This document shows positions 20,628 through 31,889 of a DNA stretch of 64,000 nt, one piece after another; position 1 is the stretch's first letter, and the number at the start of each line of letters is the position of its first letter. Position numbers and translations under genes: made by a program. The DNA comes from Pyropia yezoensis (lineage: Eukaryota > Rhodophyta > Bangiophyceae > Bangiales > Bangiaceae). The stretch lies in contig CM020618.1 in NCBI GenBank assembly GCA_009829735.1, positions 41,779,030 to 41,843,029 of the forward strand, written 5' to 3'. A model generated the notes under the pieces. It was not told the DNA's origin. It saw nothing but the letters and a program-made list of their open reading frames with translations, and made no database searches.

Positions 20628-21518
20628 ATGGACATGGCGCGTCGCCCGCTGTTGCCGCTCCTCTCCTTCACCGCCGTCCTTGCCGCCGCCGCCACCGCCG
20701 CCATCCTCCCCGCCGCTGCAGGCAGGCCGGTCCAGATGGGCATGGGCGGCGGCGGCGTCAAGGTCGAGTGGGACTACTCGGACGGCCCCAAAGGCCCCGC
20801 CCACTGGGGGGAACTCCACCCATCGTTTAAGCAGTGCGGCGTCGGCAAGCAGCAGTCGCCCATTGACATCCCGGCGTGGAAGCAGCGGCAGGCGCGGGGC
20901 AACAGCACCATGAACGACATCCTGGCGATGCCCCCGTCGCTGACGCTGGTGCCCCACGAGGGGCGCATCAACATGGCCACCACCTGCGCCACGTTTGGGC
21001 GGTGTGGCAGCTTGCGATGGGATGACCACACGTACTTTTTCACCAACCTCCACTTTCACCAGGCGTCTGAGCACCGGCGGGGCGGTGACACGCTCGCCAT
21101 GGAGGCCCACCTGGTCATGGCCACCCACGAGGCTCACCCCGCGGACGGCAAGGCGGGGGGCGCTGCCGCGAAAGACGAGCCCCGGCTGGCGGTGGTGGGC
21201 GTCTTTTTGGAGCTGGGCCAAGCCAACGCGGTGCTGGACGAGGTGCTCGACGGCCTCGAGGCGGGCACCGAGGTGCCCGTCGGCGACCTGTGGGACAATC
21301 TCCTCGTCCCTGACTCGGGCTACTGCGCCTGGCGGGGCAGCCTCACCACCCCGCCCTGCACCGAGGGCGTCCAGTGGCTGATGCAGACCGAGCCGGTGCG
21401 CGCGTCGCGGGCGCAGCTGGCCCGCTTTGCCGTCGACATTCACGAGGGCTCGGACGGGGTCAACCGGCCGGTGCAGCCCATCAACAACCGGGATATTCAG
21501 TGCTTCGCTTCGCACTGA
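20628..21518 (+). CDS. Alpha-type carbonic anhydrase, secreted
   Basis: It should catalyse CO2 + H2O to bicarbonate and a proton. The ATG at 20628 gives 296 aa and puts a typical signal peptide first (MDMARRPLLPLLSF plus an Ala/Leu/Val core, cleavage probably near residues 30-33). A second Met, two codons later, is an alternative start. Alpha-CA landmarks follow in order: WDYSDGPKGPAHWGEL, QQSPIDI, LHFHQASEH with zinc ligands His142 and His144, and EAHLVM with the third ligand His161. VVGVFLELG, then GSLTTPPCTEGVQW and NNRDIQ complete the set. Cys near SLTTPPC and an N-terminal Cys could form the usual disulfide. There are no introns and the length is normal. Location could be periplasmic, extracellular or plastid-lumenal via the secretory route. 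A role in inorganic carbon supply is inferred from the family. Confidence 0.95.
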   Translation: MDMARRPLLPLLSFTAVLAAAATAAILPAAAGRPVQMGMGGGGVKVEWDYSDGPKGPAHWGELHPSFKQCGVGKQQSPIDIPAWKQRQARGNSTMNDILAMPPSLTLVPHEGRINMATTCATFGRCGSLRWDDHTYFFTNLHFHQASEHRRGGDTLAMEAHLVMATHEAHPADGKAGGAAAKDEPRLAVVGVFLELGQANAVLDEVLDGLEAGTEVPVGDLWDNLLVPDSGYCAWRGSLTTPPCTEGVQWLMQTEPVRASRAQLARFAVDIHEGSDGVNRPVQPINNRDIQCFASH

Positions 21519-24372
21519 AGGGAGTGAGGCAAGGCGGGCGGGTGGTGGCAAGCAGGGGAGTGGGGGAGGCGTCGAGGCTGTAGGAATAGCAGTGGGGAGG
21601 GACGGGCCCGCCAGGAGGGGGTTGCGCCAACCGAACACAAAGCACTCAAAAGATATCGTACTCTCCGTGCCCCCGTCGCCATGAGGAAGAACTGCAGAAG
21701 GGAGAAAGGTCACAGCGTGATCCCCATTGCGGGTGTCCCTCCCTCGGCCACATTCTTTCAGACGCCATCGCCCGCCGCACCGCTACGAGTGATGCAGCTT
21801 TCGCCAAAATCTGCCCGGAGCTTGGGGACGCGGTTGCGACTGCAAAACCGAAATCACAGCCATCCACACGTTTCGAAGCCTTCGGGAGCCAGTCTCCCGC
21901 ATTGGACGCGGTCGAGGGGCAACAAGAGCAGGGTTGTCCGATGCGGGCGACCCCCCCTTCGACTGCGACTCATGGATCGAGACGTGCCGGTGACCAGCCT
22001 GACCAGACTCGAACCCACCCTCACCTGCACGTGTGGGCGACAGGGAGAGGGGGTGGAGGAGTGCGCCCGCCATGCAGGGGCAAAGAGCAGCGCGAGTGGG
22101 GACCTCCGCACGGTTCGGATGTGCTGCGGGGGGCACGCTCTAGTCCACGTCGCTCCTTTGTTGCCTCTCCTGTGGGAAGTGACGACGTGGTACCGCGCCG
22201 CGCCAGCAGTCACTCCCTTTTGCCAAAAGGCATGGCACTGCTTCCAGAACTCCCGCCGCTAGCACGGCTGCTCCGGTGCTGGAGGCATCGTGGATTGCCG
22301 TCACGTCGTCGACGGCGACGACGTCCTATCCGGCTTAGTTGATGTTGCTGCTTGGTTCTGGATGAGGTGGCAGGCATGACGCACCTGATCCCCTCTCTGC
22401 GCAGCACAGCTTATCGCCTGTCAAACTTTTCTTGCTTTTTTGGGAAATTCTCGAGCAAAAACCTGCATAAAACCTGCATTGACCCCCCCTCAAGGCATCA
22501 TAGACACCGCTTTTCCCCCCTCTTCTTGCTTTCTGCCTATAACAGCTCGGGCGATTGGTGGTCACCACCTCCCTTGGTATGACCGGAAGCGCACGAGGCA
22601 GGAGAGCACTCTCGTGAAGCGCAAAGAAGCGACCGACCATCGCTGCACCTGGGTGCAATGTTTATACAATCGCGTTTAAAAACCGCGCAATCTCTCGCAC
22701 TGGTTAAGCAAAAACCTGCGCGACGACAGCTTTCAAGGGTCTGCTTGGAAAAATCTCTCCACCTTGCTCGACATCTACGGCGTCAATTCTGACCAATGGA
22801 ACGCTCTATCCAGCAAACAGCAGCGCCACCGCTGTTGTCATTGGTTGACAGAACACCGACAGCGGCCGGCGTGTCGGTCATCCTGTGGGAGATTCTTTGG
22901 CCTCAGCCCAGCCCCTCGATCAGAAAAGCAAAATCGTTCTCGAGCTGATCATTTTCGTGCTCGAGCAGGGCAAGAATTTGCACAACGAAGCAAGAGATCT
23001 GGCCAAAATCGGGCTTGTATCTTGACAGGGGATATGGTGCTTTTCCCAAAAATGGCCACCTCGGTGTGGGAACGCAACCTTCGATGCAAACAGCAACATT
23101 ATCTGGCCCACTTGATCGCGGGACTGGTCCACATCACGTGCAGCCAATAGTAGGGCACGGAGCGCGCAGATCGCACCGGCCACAGGCTGAGATGCATGTA
23201 CCTCCAGAGAATGTGACGGTTGGGCACGTCATTTAGGCCATCTGCCCACGCATGCTGAGCAATCAAATCAGCACACGTTGCAAGACAAGCCTCGTGATTA
23301 CATTGACCAATCGCATGCTCGACACGTCTTCGCAGGTTGCCGGAAGCGTCCGCAACCAGCACTCGCAGGCCGCAACCCGGACTGGAAGACCCGGCCTGGT
23401 TTCACGGAACGACTTGGGTCCGCCTCTGAGATTCAAACGGCCAATAACCATGAAGGCCTGAGGGGGTCGTGAGGCCACATAGTTAACAACCCGAGGCCCG
23501 CATTAGCACACCAGACTGGAACCACCTCGCCCATTTCACCGGTCCTCAGCAACCCACGGCAACCTGTGACACGGTTTGCGCAGTGGTCCCCGGAAGCCCG
23601 CAAACTGGCCATCGCCGAGCACGTGACCCCCACAGCTAGCACTCCTTACCAACACAATCGAGCTCCCCGAAAGTCTGGCGGACGTGTGACACGCCTGGAA
23701 GACCATCCAGGGGCGGTGTCGAGGTCCCGTCAAAGGTTGCATTCCACACCGATGTGGCCATTTTTTGGAAAAGCACCATAAGCAGTGCTGCGCTGTGGGA
23801 GAGGTGCAAGACGGCCGGTTTTGTCCCCCAACTGGCCGCCGTAGAACACGATCAAGATTCAAACCTTTCCAACTACAGTGACACGTGTGGGGACATTATC
23901 CGCCACGTGCGCAAAATTCATGTTCGGCGTCCGTGTGAGTCGACCCTCATTCGAAAACTGAAACCGAACCCGACCACCCCCCTCCCCAACCATCATGGTT
24001 GTGGTCTTGATGACCACACCCCCCTCCCCAACTCCGAGCCACCCCCTCCGACCGCTGGGAGGGGCGTTGGTGCCCTGGATGCTCCCGTCCTGCGTAGGAC
24101 CCCTGCCAGCAGGGGAGAGGACGCCCACCTGCCCCCGCCCACCCGCCCAACCGCCAGCCCGCTCACCCGCTCGCCTGCGCGCCGGCTGTGACGCGACGGC
24201 ATACGGGCAACAAGGGGAGGAACGCCCACAACGACGGAAATAGGCGGGCGGCCGCAGCACGGCCGCCGTCCCTTGGCCATCCCAGCAGTGCTCCCACAGC
24301 GCGCCACCCCTTCGCCCCCCCATCCCACCAAACGCAGCACCCCCCTACGCAACCCGCCCCCCTCGGTTGTCC
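21519..24372. other. Gene-free interval with an inverted-repeat pair
   Basis: Composition falls toward average GC between about 21700 and 23900 and no frame carries a recognisable domain on either strand. It contains the 48-bp inverted repeat described separately and short AAAAACCTGC repeats near 22455-22475 and 22710. The last ~400 bases become GC-rich and lie just downstream of the NUP62 stop. Confidence 0.5.
23034..23779. repeat. Inverted repeat pair (about 48 bp arms, 651-bp interior)
   Basis: The left arm 23034-23081 (ATGGTGCTTTTCCCAAAAAT...) is the near-perfect reverse complement of 23733-23779, with about four differences. Similarity stops sharply on both sides. The arms could be terminal inverted repeats of a small non-autonomous DNA transposon, but I see no clear flanking duplication and no transposase between them. 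Confidence 0.7.
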
Positions 24373-27014
24373 TCACCTCCTGCCACCCAGGCGGCGCCCC
24401 CCACCCCCTGACGCGCGCCCCCGCTCGCGCCCCACCTCCTCCACCGCCGACCGCACGCGACGGACCTTGCGCTGCAGCGCCGCCGCATTGTCTTCCAGGT
24501 ACTCAAGGCTGTTAAGGTGCGCGTTGAGCACCGCCACCACCTGCGGCAGCACGTCGCCCGACGCGTCGGTGGCAGCAGCGGCGGCGGCAGCGGCGGTGGT
24601 GCCACCGCCGCCGCCGCCGCCACCCTCCACACCATTCATCTCCTTGACCAGCTCCGCCACGTCCTCGGCGAGGCCGTCTAGCTCCCGCTGCACCCCCGAC
24701 GCGGTGTCGTAGAGGCGGCGGCGCTCGCCCGCGGCGCCCCCGCCACCGCCGCCGTCCCCCCCCGCACCACTTCCGACGCCGCCATACACTCGGGCGGCCT
24801 CGGCCTCCATGGCGCCAACGAGGGCGCCCAGCTCCTCCTGCTGCGCCTCCACGGCATCCAGCTCGGCCCGCAACGCAGCCTGGGCCTCAGACACGACAAG
24901 CGCGTCGCGGTGGAGAGAGGTGACAGCCGCCTCGGACGCCGCCACCGCCGCATCCCAGCGGGAGACGGCCGCGGCCGACGTGCGAAACGCAGACGACAGA
25001 GAGGCCACCTCGTCGCCCCACTTGTGCACCAGCTCCCCAACCGACAGCGACCGGATGTCGCTGGGAACCTCTAGCGCCGCGCCGGCCGTCGCTGCCGTCG
25101 CCACCGCGCCACTGGCCAAGGTTGTGGCATTCGCCGCCGCCGAGGCGCCACTGGTGGTGGCGGGCGGCGCCGATGCTGAGGGTGCTGCCGCAGCGGCCGT
25201 GGACGTTGCTACGGGGGGCGCCCCGGCCGTCGCGAGCGCGTCCGACGTGGCCGCAGGGGCGCCGTTAGACGTGGCCGCCGGCGCAGACGTCGCCGCATCC
25301 GTGGCTGACGCGGCGGCTGGCGCCGCCTTCGCCGCCGAGCCGTCGGGAGCACCGGCATCCGTACTCCCCCCCCCCCCGCGGGCGTGGACGATGAAGCCGC
25401 CGGCGCCGACGCGACCGCAAACGAAAAGCCGCCCGCTGCGGTGGGTGCGGCCAGCGCTGTCGACGAGGCCGGCACGGCCGACGATGCCGGCGACGCCGCC
25501 GATGCCGGTGCCGTCGCCGATGTGGCCACCCCACCCCTGTCGCCGGTGCCAGCGGCCAACGAGAAGCCGCCCGCCGAAGACGATGGCGGCGGGGCCGCCG
25601 ACGCCGCCGACGCAGGCGGCGGGGCGCCCAGGCCAAAGCCCCCCAGGGAGAGTCCCCCCGAGCGCCCTGCCGATGTGGGCACCGCTGTCGACGCGGCGGG
25701 CGCCGACGCCGACGCGGCGGGTGCCGCCGCCGGCGGAGCGGCGCCAAAGAGGCCCCCCAGCGACGGTGCAGCGGCGGCCGACGATGCCGGGGGTGCCGAC
25801 GTGACGGGGGGTGGCGCCGCAGACGCCGCCGCGGGGGGCGCGCCAAACCCGCTGCCTGCCGGCGGGGGCGCGCCAAACAGGTTGCCACTACCGCTCACAG
25901 GGGCTGCGGGTGCCGCTGCCGCTACCGCCGCCGCCGCCGCCGACGTTGCCGGCGGGGGTGCACCAAAGAGATTCCCCGCCGCGGCAGGCGTGGCGGCGGG
26001 AGCGCCAAACGCACCACCGGAAGGCGCAGCCGCCGACGCGGCCGGCGCGGGCGCGCCAAAGAGGCCGCCTGCGCCCGACGCAGGGGCGGCCGCCGACGCG
26101 GCCGGCGGGGGCGCGCCAAACAGGGCTCCCGCGGAGGCGGCCGCCGCCGATGCCGCCGGTGCGGGCGCCGCCGGTGCGGGCGCGCCAAAGAGCCCCCCGG
26201 CGGCGGCCGGCGCGGCCGCAGACGCAGCGGGCGTCGCCGCTGCCGCCGACGTTGGCGCGGGTGCCCCAAAAAGCGCCCCCGCCGCCCCCGACGCAGGGGC
26301 GCCCGACGCGGCGGGCGCGGGAACGCCAAACGCCCCAAAGGCCCCCGCCACAGACGTGGCAGGCGCCGCGGCAGCGGGGGCGCCAAACGAAAATGCACCC
26401 GTCGCCGCGCCGAGTGACGGGGCGGCTGTGGACGCGGGGGGGGCCCCAAAGGCGGGGACCCCCGCTCCCGCCCCAAAGGCGCCGGTAGTCGACGCGGGGG
26501 TGCCAAAAAGGCTGCCGCCCGCCGCGGGGGTGGGGGCAGCACCGCCCGCGGGAGCGCCGCCCGTCGCGGCGGGGGTGCCAAACAGGCTTCCAGGCGCAGA
26601 GGCGGCGGCGCCGACCGGCGCCGCCGACGCCGCCGGGGGGGCGCCAAAAGAAAAGGCGCCGCCCGCTGGTGGGGCGGCGGCAGCGGCGGCGGGGGCACTC
26701 GCGGCAGGAGCGCCAAACAGGCTGCCCCCCGCGGGGGCTGCCGACGCGGAGGTGCCGAAAAGGCTACCGCCGCCGCTGCCGGCGGCGGGCGTGGCAAAGG
26801 GCGTGCTCCCCGCCACGGACGGGGCGCCAAATGCCGGCGCCGCGCCCGCCGCGGCGGGGGGGGCGGCCCCGAACGCAGGGGCGGCCGCCGCGGCGGGGGC
26901 ACCAAACGCGGGGGCGGCCGCCGCGGCAGGAGCACCAAACGCGGGGGTGGCACCTGCACCCGCGACGGGGGCGCCAAAGAGGCTGCCCCCCGCCGACGGG
27001 GGGGGGAAGGCCAT
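24373..27014 (-). CDS. NUP62: FG nucleoporin of the Nup62/Nsp1 family, frame broken at a G run
   Basis: This is a central-channel nucleoporin that would bind transport receptors through FG repeats and anchor in the Nup62-58-54 trimer. The ATG at 27014 starts MAFPPPSAGGSLFGAP. About 540 residues of FG/SLFG/AFGAP repeats with Ala/Pro/Gly spacers follow. The C-terminal Nsp1-type coiled coil lies at 25120-24373 (SVGELVHKWGDEVASL..., DTASGVQRELDGLAEDVAEL, LNSLEYLEDNAAALQRKVR). The two parts are in different frames. The switch falls at a run of 12 C on the plus strand (25366-25377), where the run must be one base longer or two shorter for a continuous protein. I favour a homopolymer length error or polymorphism over true loss, because both sides remain open and well composed. 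No intron consensus is needed. Confidence 0.85.
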
Positions 27015-27489
27015 GGCGAGGCAGGCGGGCAGGGGGGCGGCGGCCGGGGGGGGCGACCGATAAAAAGTGGATGGGCACAACGGGATGGGGTTGTGCACAG
27101 TGGTATTGGGGGGGCGGCAAGAGGAGGACAGCGGAAGAGGGAGAGGAGAGGGGAAGGCGACAAAGCTGGTCACAAGAGGGGCGAAGGTGGGCAGGGGGGG
27201 CGGGCGAGACGGGGTGCGTCTGTACCACGCCGATCGCGCGGGCGGGACGACGCGCGCGGGCGCAGTCGGGCGCCAATGTCCAAGTGGTTTGGACAACTGG
27301 GAAAAAGTCCTATGTCCAGAAATAACACACAAAGCATCGTCCGAATGGGCAACTGGAGAACCCCGTGAGATACTGTGATGACACGTGCCACAACTTAAAG
27401 ACTGGATGAGCTTGTATGTACAGTACAGTATCTATATGGATGGAGCGCTGTGCTCTGTACACAGCACACTGTACACCCCTATCCATGTA

Positions 27490-28848
27490 CAGTCATGACC
27501 CGGTTGTAAGCGTCCCAGTTATATGGCACCCTGCCATATAACTGGGAGCATCGCGACCGTCGTCCTTCATGGACTCGATCGCCACTCTGTACGATCGTCC
27601 TGCATACAGTGCAAACAAATGGAATGAAATTACCTGGAGAGCAAGGGGGCACGAAATCGGGGACCATTGGTGCACCCGCCATCGAGGACCCCAGCGTCGT
27701 CGACCCCTGCGTCATCCACCCCACCCCAGCCGTCCTCATCCTAGCGCTCCTCCTCGTGCCTACTTCGCGCGCACGGGCGGCGTTCGACGGTCGTGGATCT
27801 CTTGAGGCAGGATACATGCTTGGGGTTCATTGCGGTGGGATCTTTCATGTGCCTCACCTGCATGCGTTGTTCGTTGTGGGCTAGGGTAGCCTACCATTTG
27901 TGCGTATCCCATTCCCGTCTTTTTTTTTGTTGGCTGGGTTCCTCTTCCCAATGAATGTTGGTCTTTTTGCGTTTGTTTTTGAGCTTTGTGCTAGCCTGTG
28001 CGCCTCTGTCGTAGTGGACCCCTTTCCCCCCGGTCTGCCCCAGCCCGTCCCGTGAGACGGTGCAGGTCATCAAGATAGCCGCTCGTGCAGCAACAGCAGC
28101 CACGGCGACGGCACTCGGGGGGGACCCCATGCAGCTCTCGGACGTACCCTGGGGGGCATCCCCCTGCAGGGAGCAGTGCATGGCGGGTGCGGGCGCGGTC
28201 CCGCGCGGTCTAGCCAGTACCGGCGACGAGCAGGCCAGCGCGCACGGTGGGCGGGACGGCGGGAGCGCCGCCGGGCAGGGCAGCAGCGGAGGGGACCGGC
28301 CACGGTAGACGCCATCGTGTTTGAGGAGGGGGGAGCAGACGCCGTGGACGGCATTGACGACGGTGCGTCGTCCACCAGCGACAGTGAATGACCGGATTTT
28401 TTTCTCTTTGTTTGCCATCGTGTTCCCTGTGCGCGCGAGTTCCAGCCGCGAAAATTCCTTGTGGGTGGGGGAGGGAGTAGAGGTAGGGGCGACAGTGCCG
28501 GGGGGGAGGGAGGCGGGGGAGGGGAGGGCCGTCCCGAGACCTGCACCGCCAAGTCGAATGGCTCGCAGCACGGATGTGCATCGAGCCTTGCAGTCGCAAC
28601 TGTTGCGGGGCAGCTGACGTGACGTCATCCAGAAACATACAAAATACGGAATTGGGCCGCTGCCCAGCGGTCGACCGATTGTACACTGTCCAGCTCGGCC
28701 TCAGATTCACGCGATCGACAATGATTTTGGACCTTGATAAGCAGTCGAAGAGGACACGATCGCCGGCGAGCCGGCGACGTCTGGAAGCGGACGCCCCGCC
28801 ACTGGGCTACAAAGTGCACAAGGGTGCCATATAACCGGGTCATGACTG
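27490..28848. mobile_element. Tc1/mariner-like non-autonomous element (TIRs with TA duplication)
   Basis: The ends are inverted copies of CAGTCATGACCCGGTT..ATATGGCACCCT, each flanked outside by TA (27488-27489 and 28849-28850), the signature of Tc1/mariner insertion. The right end is continuous. The left end has a 15-base insertion between CCCGGTT and ATATGGCA, followed by a perfect hairpin. The interior (about 1.3 kb) has no recognisable DDE/D transposase on either strand, so I call it a MITE or internally replaced copy. Confidence 0.7.
27514..27546. repeat. Perfect 15-bp hairpin inside the left TIR
   Basis: CCCAGTTATATGGCA (27514-27528), the loop CCC, and the exact reverse complement (27532-27546) form a 15-bp stem with a 3-base loop. 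The stem sequence matches the inner part of the element's own TIR, so the left end looks like a TIR that was partly duplicated and inverted. Confidence 0.9.
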
Positions 28849-29218
28849 TATTTATGTCGGACCCCATGCAGTCTTCATGTTGTGGCACGTTTACAGTACC
28901 TGCCGGCTCGTCACCAACCCGGGCTCGTGAAGTGCTTTCGTCCGAAAGAGACAGCACCAAGGGCGAAATGGACTCCACCCTTCTCATCCCCGCTTTGAGG
29001 ATGCGTGCGTCGTGCAAAAGTTTTGATGCCATGAGCGACTATGATCGCCCCCATGCCGATGGCTTGGTGGCGGCTGCGGACGTATTGGCGCTCGCGCGAG
29101 ATGCGCACATCGCGCGCTGCGTTAGCGGCCAGTGACAAACCAGGACAACGGAGCTGTCGAAAGCCGGCAGAAGGGTCGAAAGCCGGCAAAAGGGTTCCAC
29201 GTGAAACTTGTGCGAATC

Positions 29219-30601
29219 TCATGAAAACACCCACGCAATCCCTGTCCCCGCGTCCCCCAAGCCGACGGCGCCAAGCAGAAAAATGGCGCTGACGAGACCC
29301 AGCCGCCGCCGCCCCCACCACCCAAACACCTCTCCCGACGCCACAACCGTCTCCACCACCGCCACCACCACCAGCCGCAGGGACCGCGCGCGTGCGGCCC
29401 GCTGCCAGTCGGCAATGGCGGGCGACTCGGCGGTGGCGCCTGCCGCCCGCGCCGCCGCAAGGCGGCTGGCGCCCGCCGCCGCGGCCGCCACCGCCCCCTC
29501 TGCGCCAAGCCGCACCGCCGCTGGGACCGCCAGGGCGGCGAGGGCGGCCGCGAGCACTCCGCCGGGACGGACGAGCGACCCCCAGTCCGCGGGATCCCAG
29601 TATGGCGTCACCGTCTGGGCGTGGCCGAGAAGCGCCGCTACCCACGCGGCACCGACGGCGGCACCCCACACCAGCGGAACCGCCGTGACATCCGCCCATG
29701 GCCCACCACGGGAGGCCATGACGGTGCCGGCGGCGGCGGCGGTCAGCCCCGCTGCGGCCGCGGACAAGACCGTGCGGGGGGGCGCGGCGGCGGCACTTAC
29801 GACGGCGGCGGCACCGCCGCCGCCGCGGCCACCGCTGCCGTCGCCGACGACTTCAGGCAGGCTGACAGGGAGAGAACTCCTCCACTGGCCTGCCGCTGCG
29901 GCAGCCCCCCCCGCCACCGCGCCCGCCGCCACCCGCACCCCCCCCGACGCCACCCCACCTAGAGTCCGCAACACGCCCGCCACGCCCGCACCCGCGGCAG
30001 CGGCCAAACACACCTGCGCCATAACCTGCCAGAGGTGGCTTGTGGCGGCTGCCGCCCCCTCGGCAGCGGCAGCACCACCGGGGGAGGCAGGGGGTGCCCC
30101 CGCGTCGCCGCCACCACCGACGGCGGCGGTTCCTGCAGTGGTTGCCCCCCCCAACCAGGCAGCGGCGTAAAGCCCCCCCCACACACCCAGCGCGTAGACA
30201 CTCCAGACGGACATGAATCCCAAGAACGAGGTCACCACAGCCAACAGCAGAGTGTCCACAACTGCAACGCCCACCGCAAACACCACCATCGCGGCAGGCA
30301 TCTTGACGTATCCGCCCAACGCTGCTGGGGAGCCGGTCGAAGCGGACGGCGCCGTGGCTACAGCGGCGACGCCTCCGAGCGCCGGGTGGGGGGCGTACGT
30401 CAGGAGGGGCGGCGCCAGCCGTGCCACGCCTAGCAACAGGGGGAGCGCCGTCAAGGATCCAACGGCAAGCGCCCCCGGCCAGGTGGGGGAATGGCGGAGG
30501 GCCACCGCTGCCAGAGCGCTCGGCAACAGAGTGGCGAGAAGGAAGAGACGCTTGGCTGGGGCAGGGAGGGGGGGAGGGAGAGGAGGCGCTACCGGGGCCA
30601 T
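29219..30601 (-). CDS. Orphan polytopic membrane protein, 460 aa
   Basis: The ATG at 30601 (MAPVAPPLPPPLPAPAKRLF) gives 460 aa. The sequence alternates hydrophobic Ala/Val/Leu/Gly-rich stretches, roughly eight plausible transmembrane segments, with Gly/Ala-rich loops. Hydrophobic segments include FLLATLLPSALAAVAL, AAMVVFAVGVAVVDTLLLAV and LVSAIFLLGAVGLGDAG at the C-terminus. A short conserved-looking aromatic stretch (GFMSVWSVYALGVWGGLYAA) lies in the middle, and WDPADWGSLVRPG in a loop. Codon use and GC3 match CARS and the nucleoporin. I recognise no family, and low-complexity composition could exaggerate the membrane prediction. No introns are obvious. Confidence 0.55.
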   Translation of the reverse strand: MAPVAPPLPPPLPAPAKRLFLLATLLPSALAAVALRHSPTWPGALAVGSLTALPLLLGVARLAPPLLTYAPHPALGGVAAVATAPSASTGSPAALGGYVKMPAAMVVFAVGVAVVDTLLLAVVTSFLGFMSVWSVYALGVWGGLYAAAWLGGATTAGTAAVGGGGDAGAPPASPGGAAAAEGAAAATSHLWQVMAQVCLAAAAGAGVAGVLRTLGGVASGGVRVAAGAVAGGAAAAAGQWRSSLPVSLPEVVGDGSGGRGGGGAAAVVSAAAAPPRTVLSAAAAGLTAAAAGTVMASRGGPWADVTAVPLVWGAAVGAAWVAALLGHAQTVTPYWDPADWGSLVRPGGVLAAALAALAVPAAVRLGAEGAVAAAAAGASRLAAARAAGATAESPAIADWQRAARARSLRLVVVAVVETVVASGEVFGWWGRRRLGLVSAIFLLGAVGLGDAGTGIAWVFS

Positions 30602-31889
30602 CCCGACAAAGGGGGGACAGCGATGGGCTTCGGCACACAAAACTACGGAGGGCAGATTTCAGAAGACGCAGGATGTGCGTCGGGCTTGGGAAAGGAGACG
30701 AGACGGCTGCGTGTGGGGAAGGTTGACCACGAGACGCCCCGAGACTCCCAGAGACATGGTGCCCGACACCAAGGTTCCGACAGGATCAGGAGCAAGAAGC
30801 TCGTCCGAGGTGACGAAGTGCAGAAGAGAGACGATGCATATTGTGGACTAAGTTTATTTGGGAATGGTGTGTACTTGTCACTCACTGCGGCCCTGTCCCT
30901 CAAAGACGCCACTTTCGCGCCATCAAAGGCAGAAGCGCACGGGCGTTTCCCCACACGACCTCGCTGGTTCGTCCGCAAGGCAGACTCTGGCGTATGGGCA
31001 GATGACTGAGTCGACGAGCGCCGTCACCGAAACTGTCCCGACCGAGAGCGCTACCTGCTCTGCACCTGCTGACATGCCGAAATATTTGAGCCCCCCACCA
31101 CGATGGCCCAGCCAGCGACCGAGACCGCGGCGTGGTCCGCCACCACACCAAATGTCCACGTTCAGGCGGCTATGGATTGGAAGCAGTGGCGTCACTGGGT
31201 GAAGGACGGCCCCCCTTGGAACCCTCTCCCCACCTCACCTCCCGGGACGCTCGCCGGGCTCGCCTGTACCAGCCACTTACGTGTGAGGCTTGATGAGCTG
31301 CCGGCGAGACTCACCAGCGCTGTGGACAGCGCGCCACGATTGCTGGGCGCTGGGGACTGGCTTCGTCATCTTTCCCAAGCTCCTCACCACCGCACGCATT
31401 GACCGCCCTGTATGAGACGCTCTGAGTGGCCGCACGGAATGGCTCGCCCGCCGCCAGAACGGCGAGCCTCGACTGCCACTACGACCATACCTGCAGAACC
31501 TTGCCTGCCAGCGTGGGAAATTTTCAGGCCCCCTGCTGGGTGGGCAGCCTGGGCTGCTTGCAGGTCCTCGCAGCAAGCTCGCCCTTGGCGGAAGCCTGCC
31601 TGGCAGGGCGTCCCGCTGCCAACACGCGTCGTTCACGCAAGAAGGGGGGCCATACGATGTGTTGCTGCGTCGCAAGCGAGAGAACGCGTGTGGGCTGCGC
31701 CGAGGTCCTGACAGCCTTTGGACGCTGTCCGGAGGGCACCCTTTACCAGGCGTCAAGTGGTGGCTGGCAACCAGAGCTCCCCTCACCCAGGGCTCTCACC
31801 ACTTCCTCTTTCCTACTCCTTCCCCACCTCCCCGCCTCGAGCGTCGTACACTCGTCACCATCGCGACGTCGGATCATACGGCCTTCATT
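30602..31889. other. Divergent intergenic region
   Basis: It separates the minus-strand membrane protein gene from the plus-strand phosphoprotein-like ORF, so both promoters should lie here. Composition is mixed and no frame shows a domain. The last ~80 bases before 31890 are pyrimidine-rich, like the leaders of the other genes. Confidence 0.5.
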
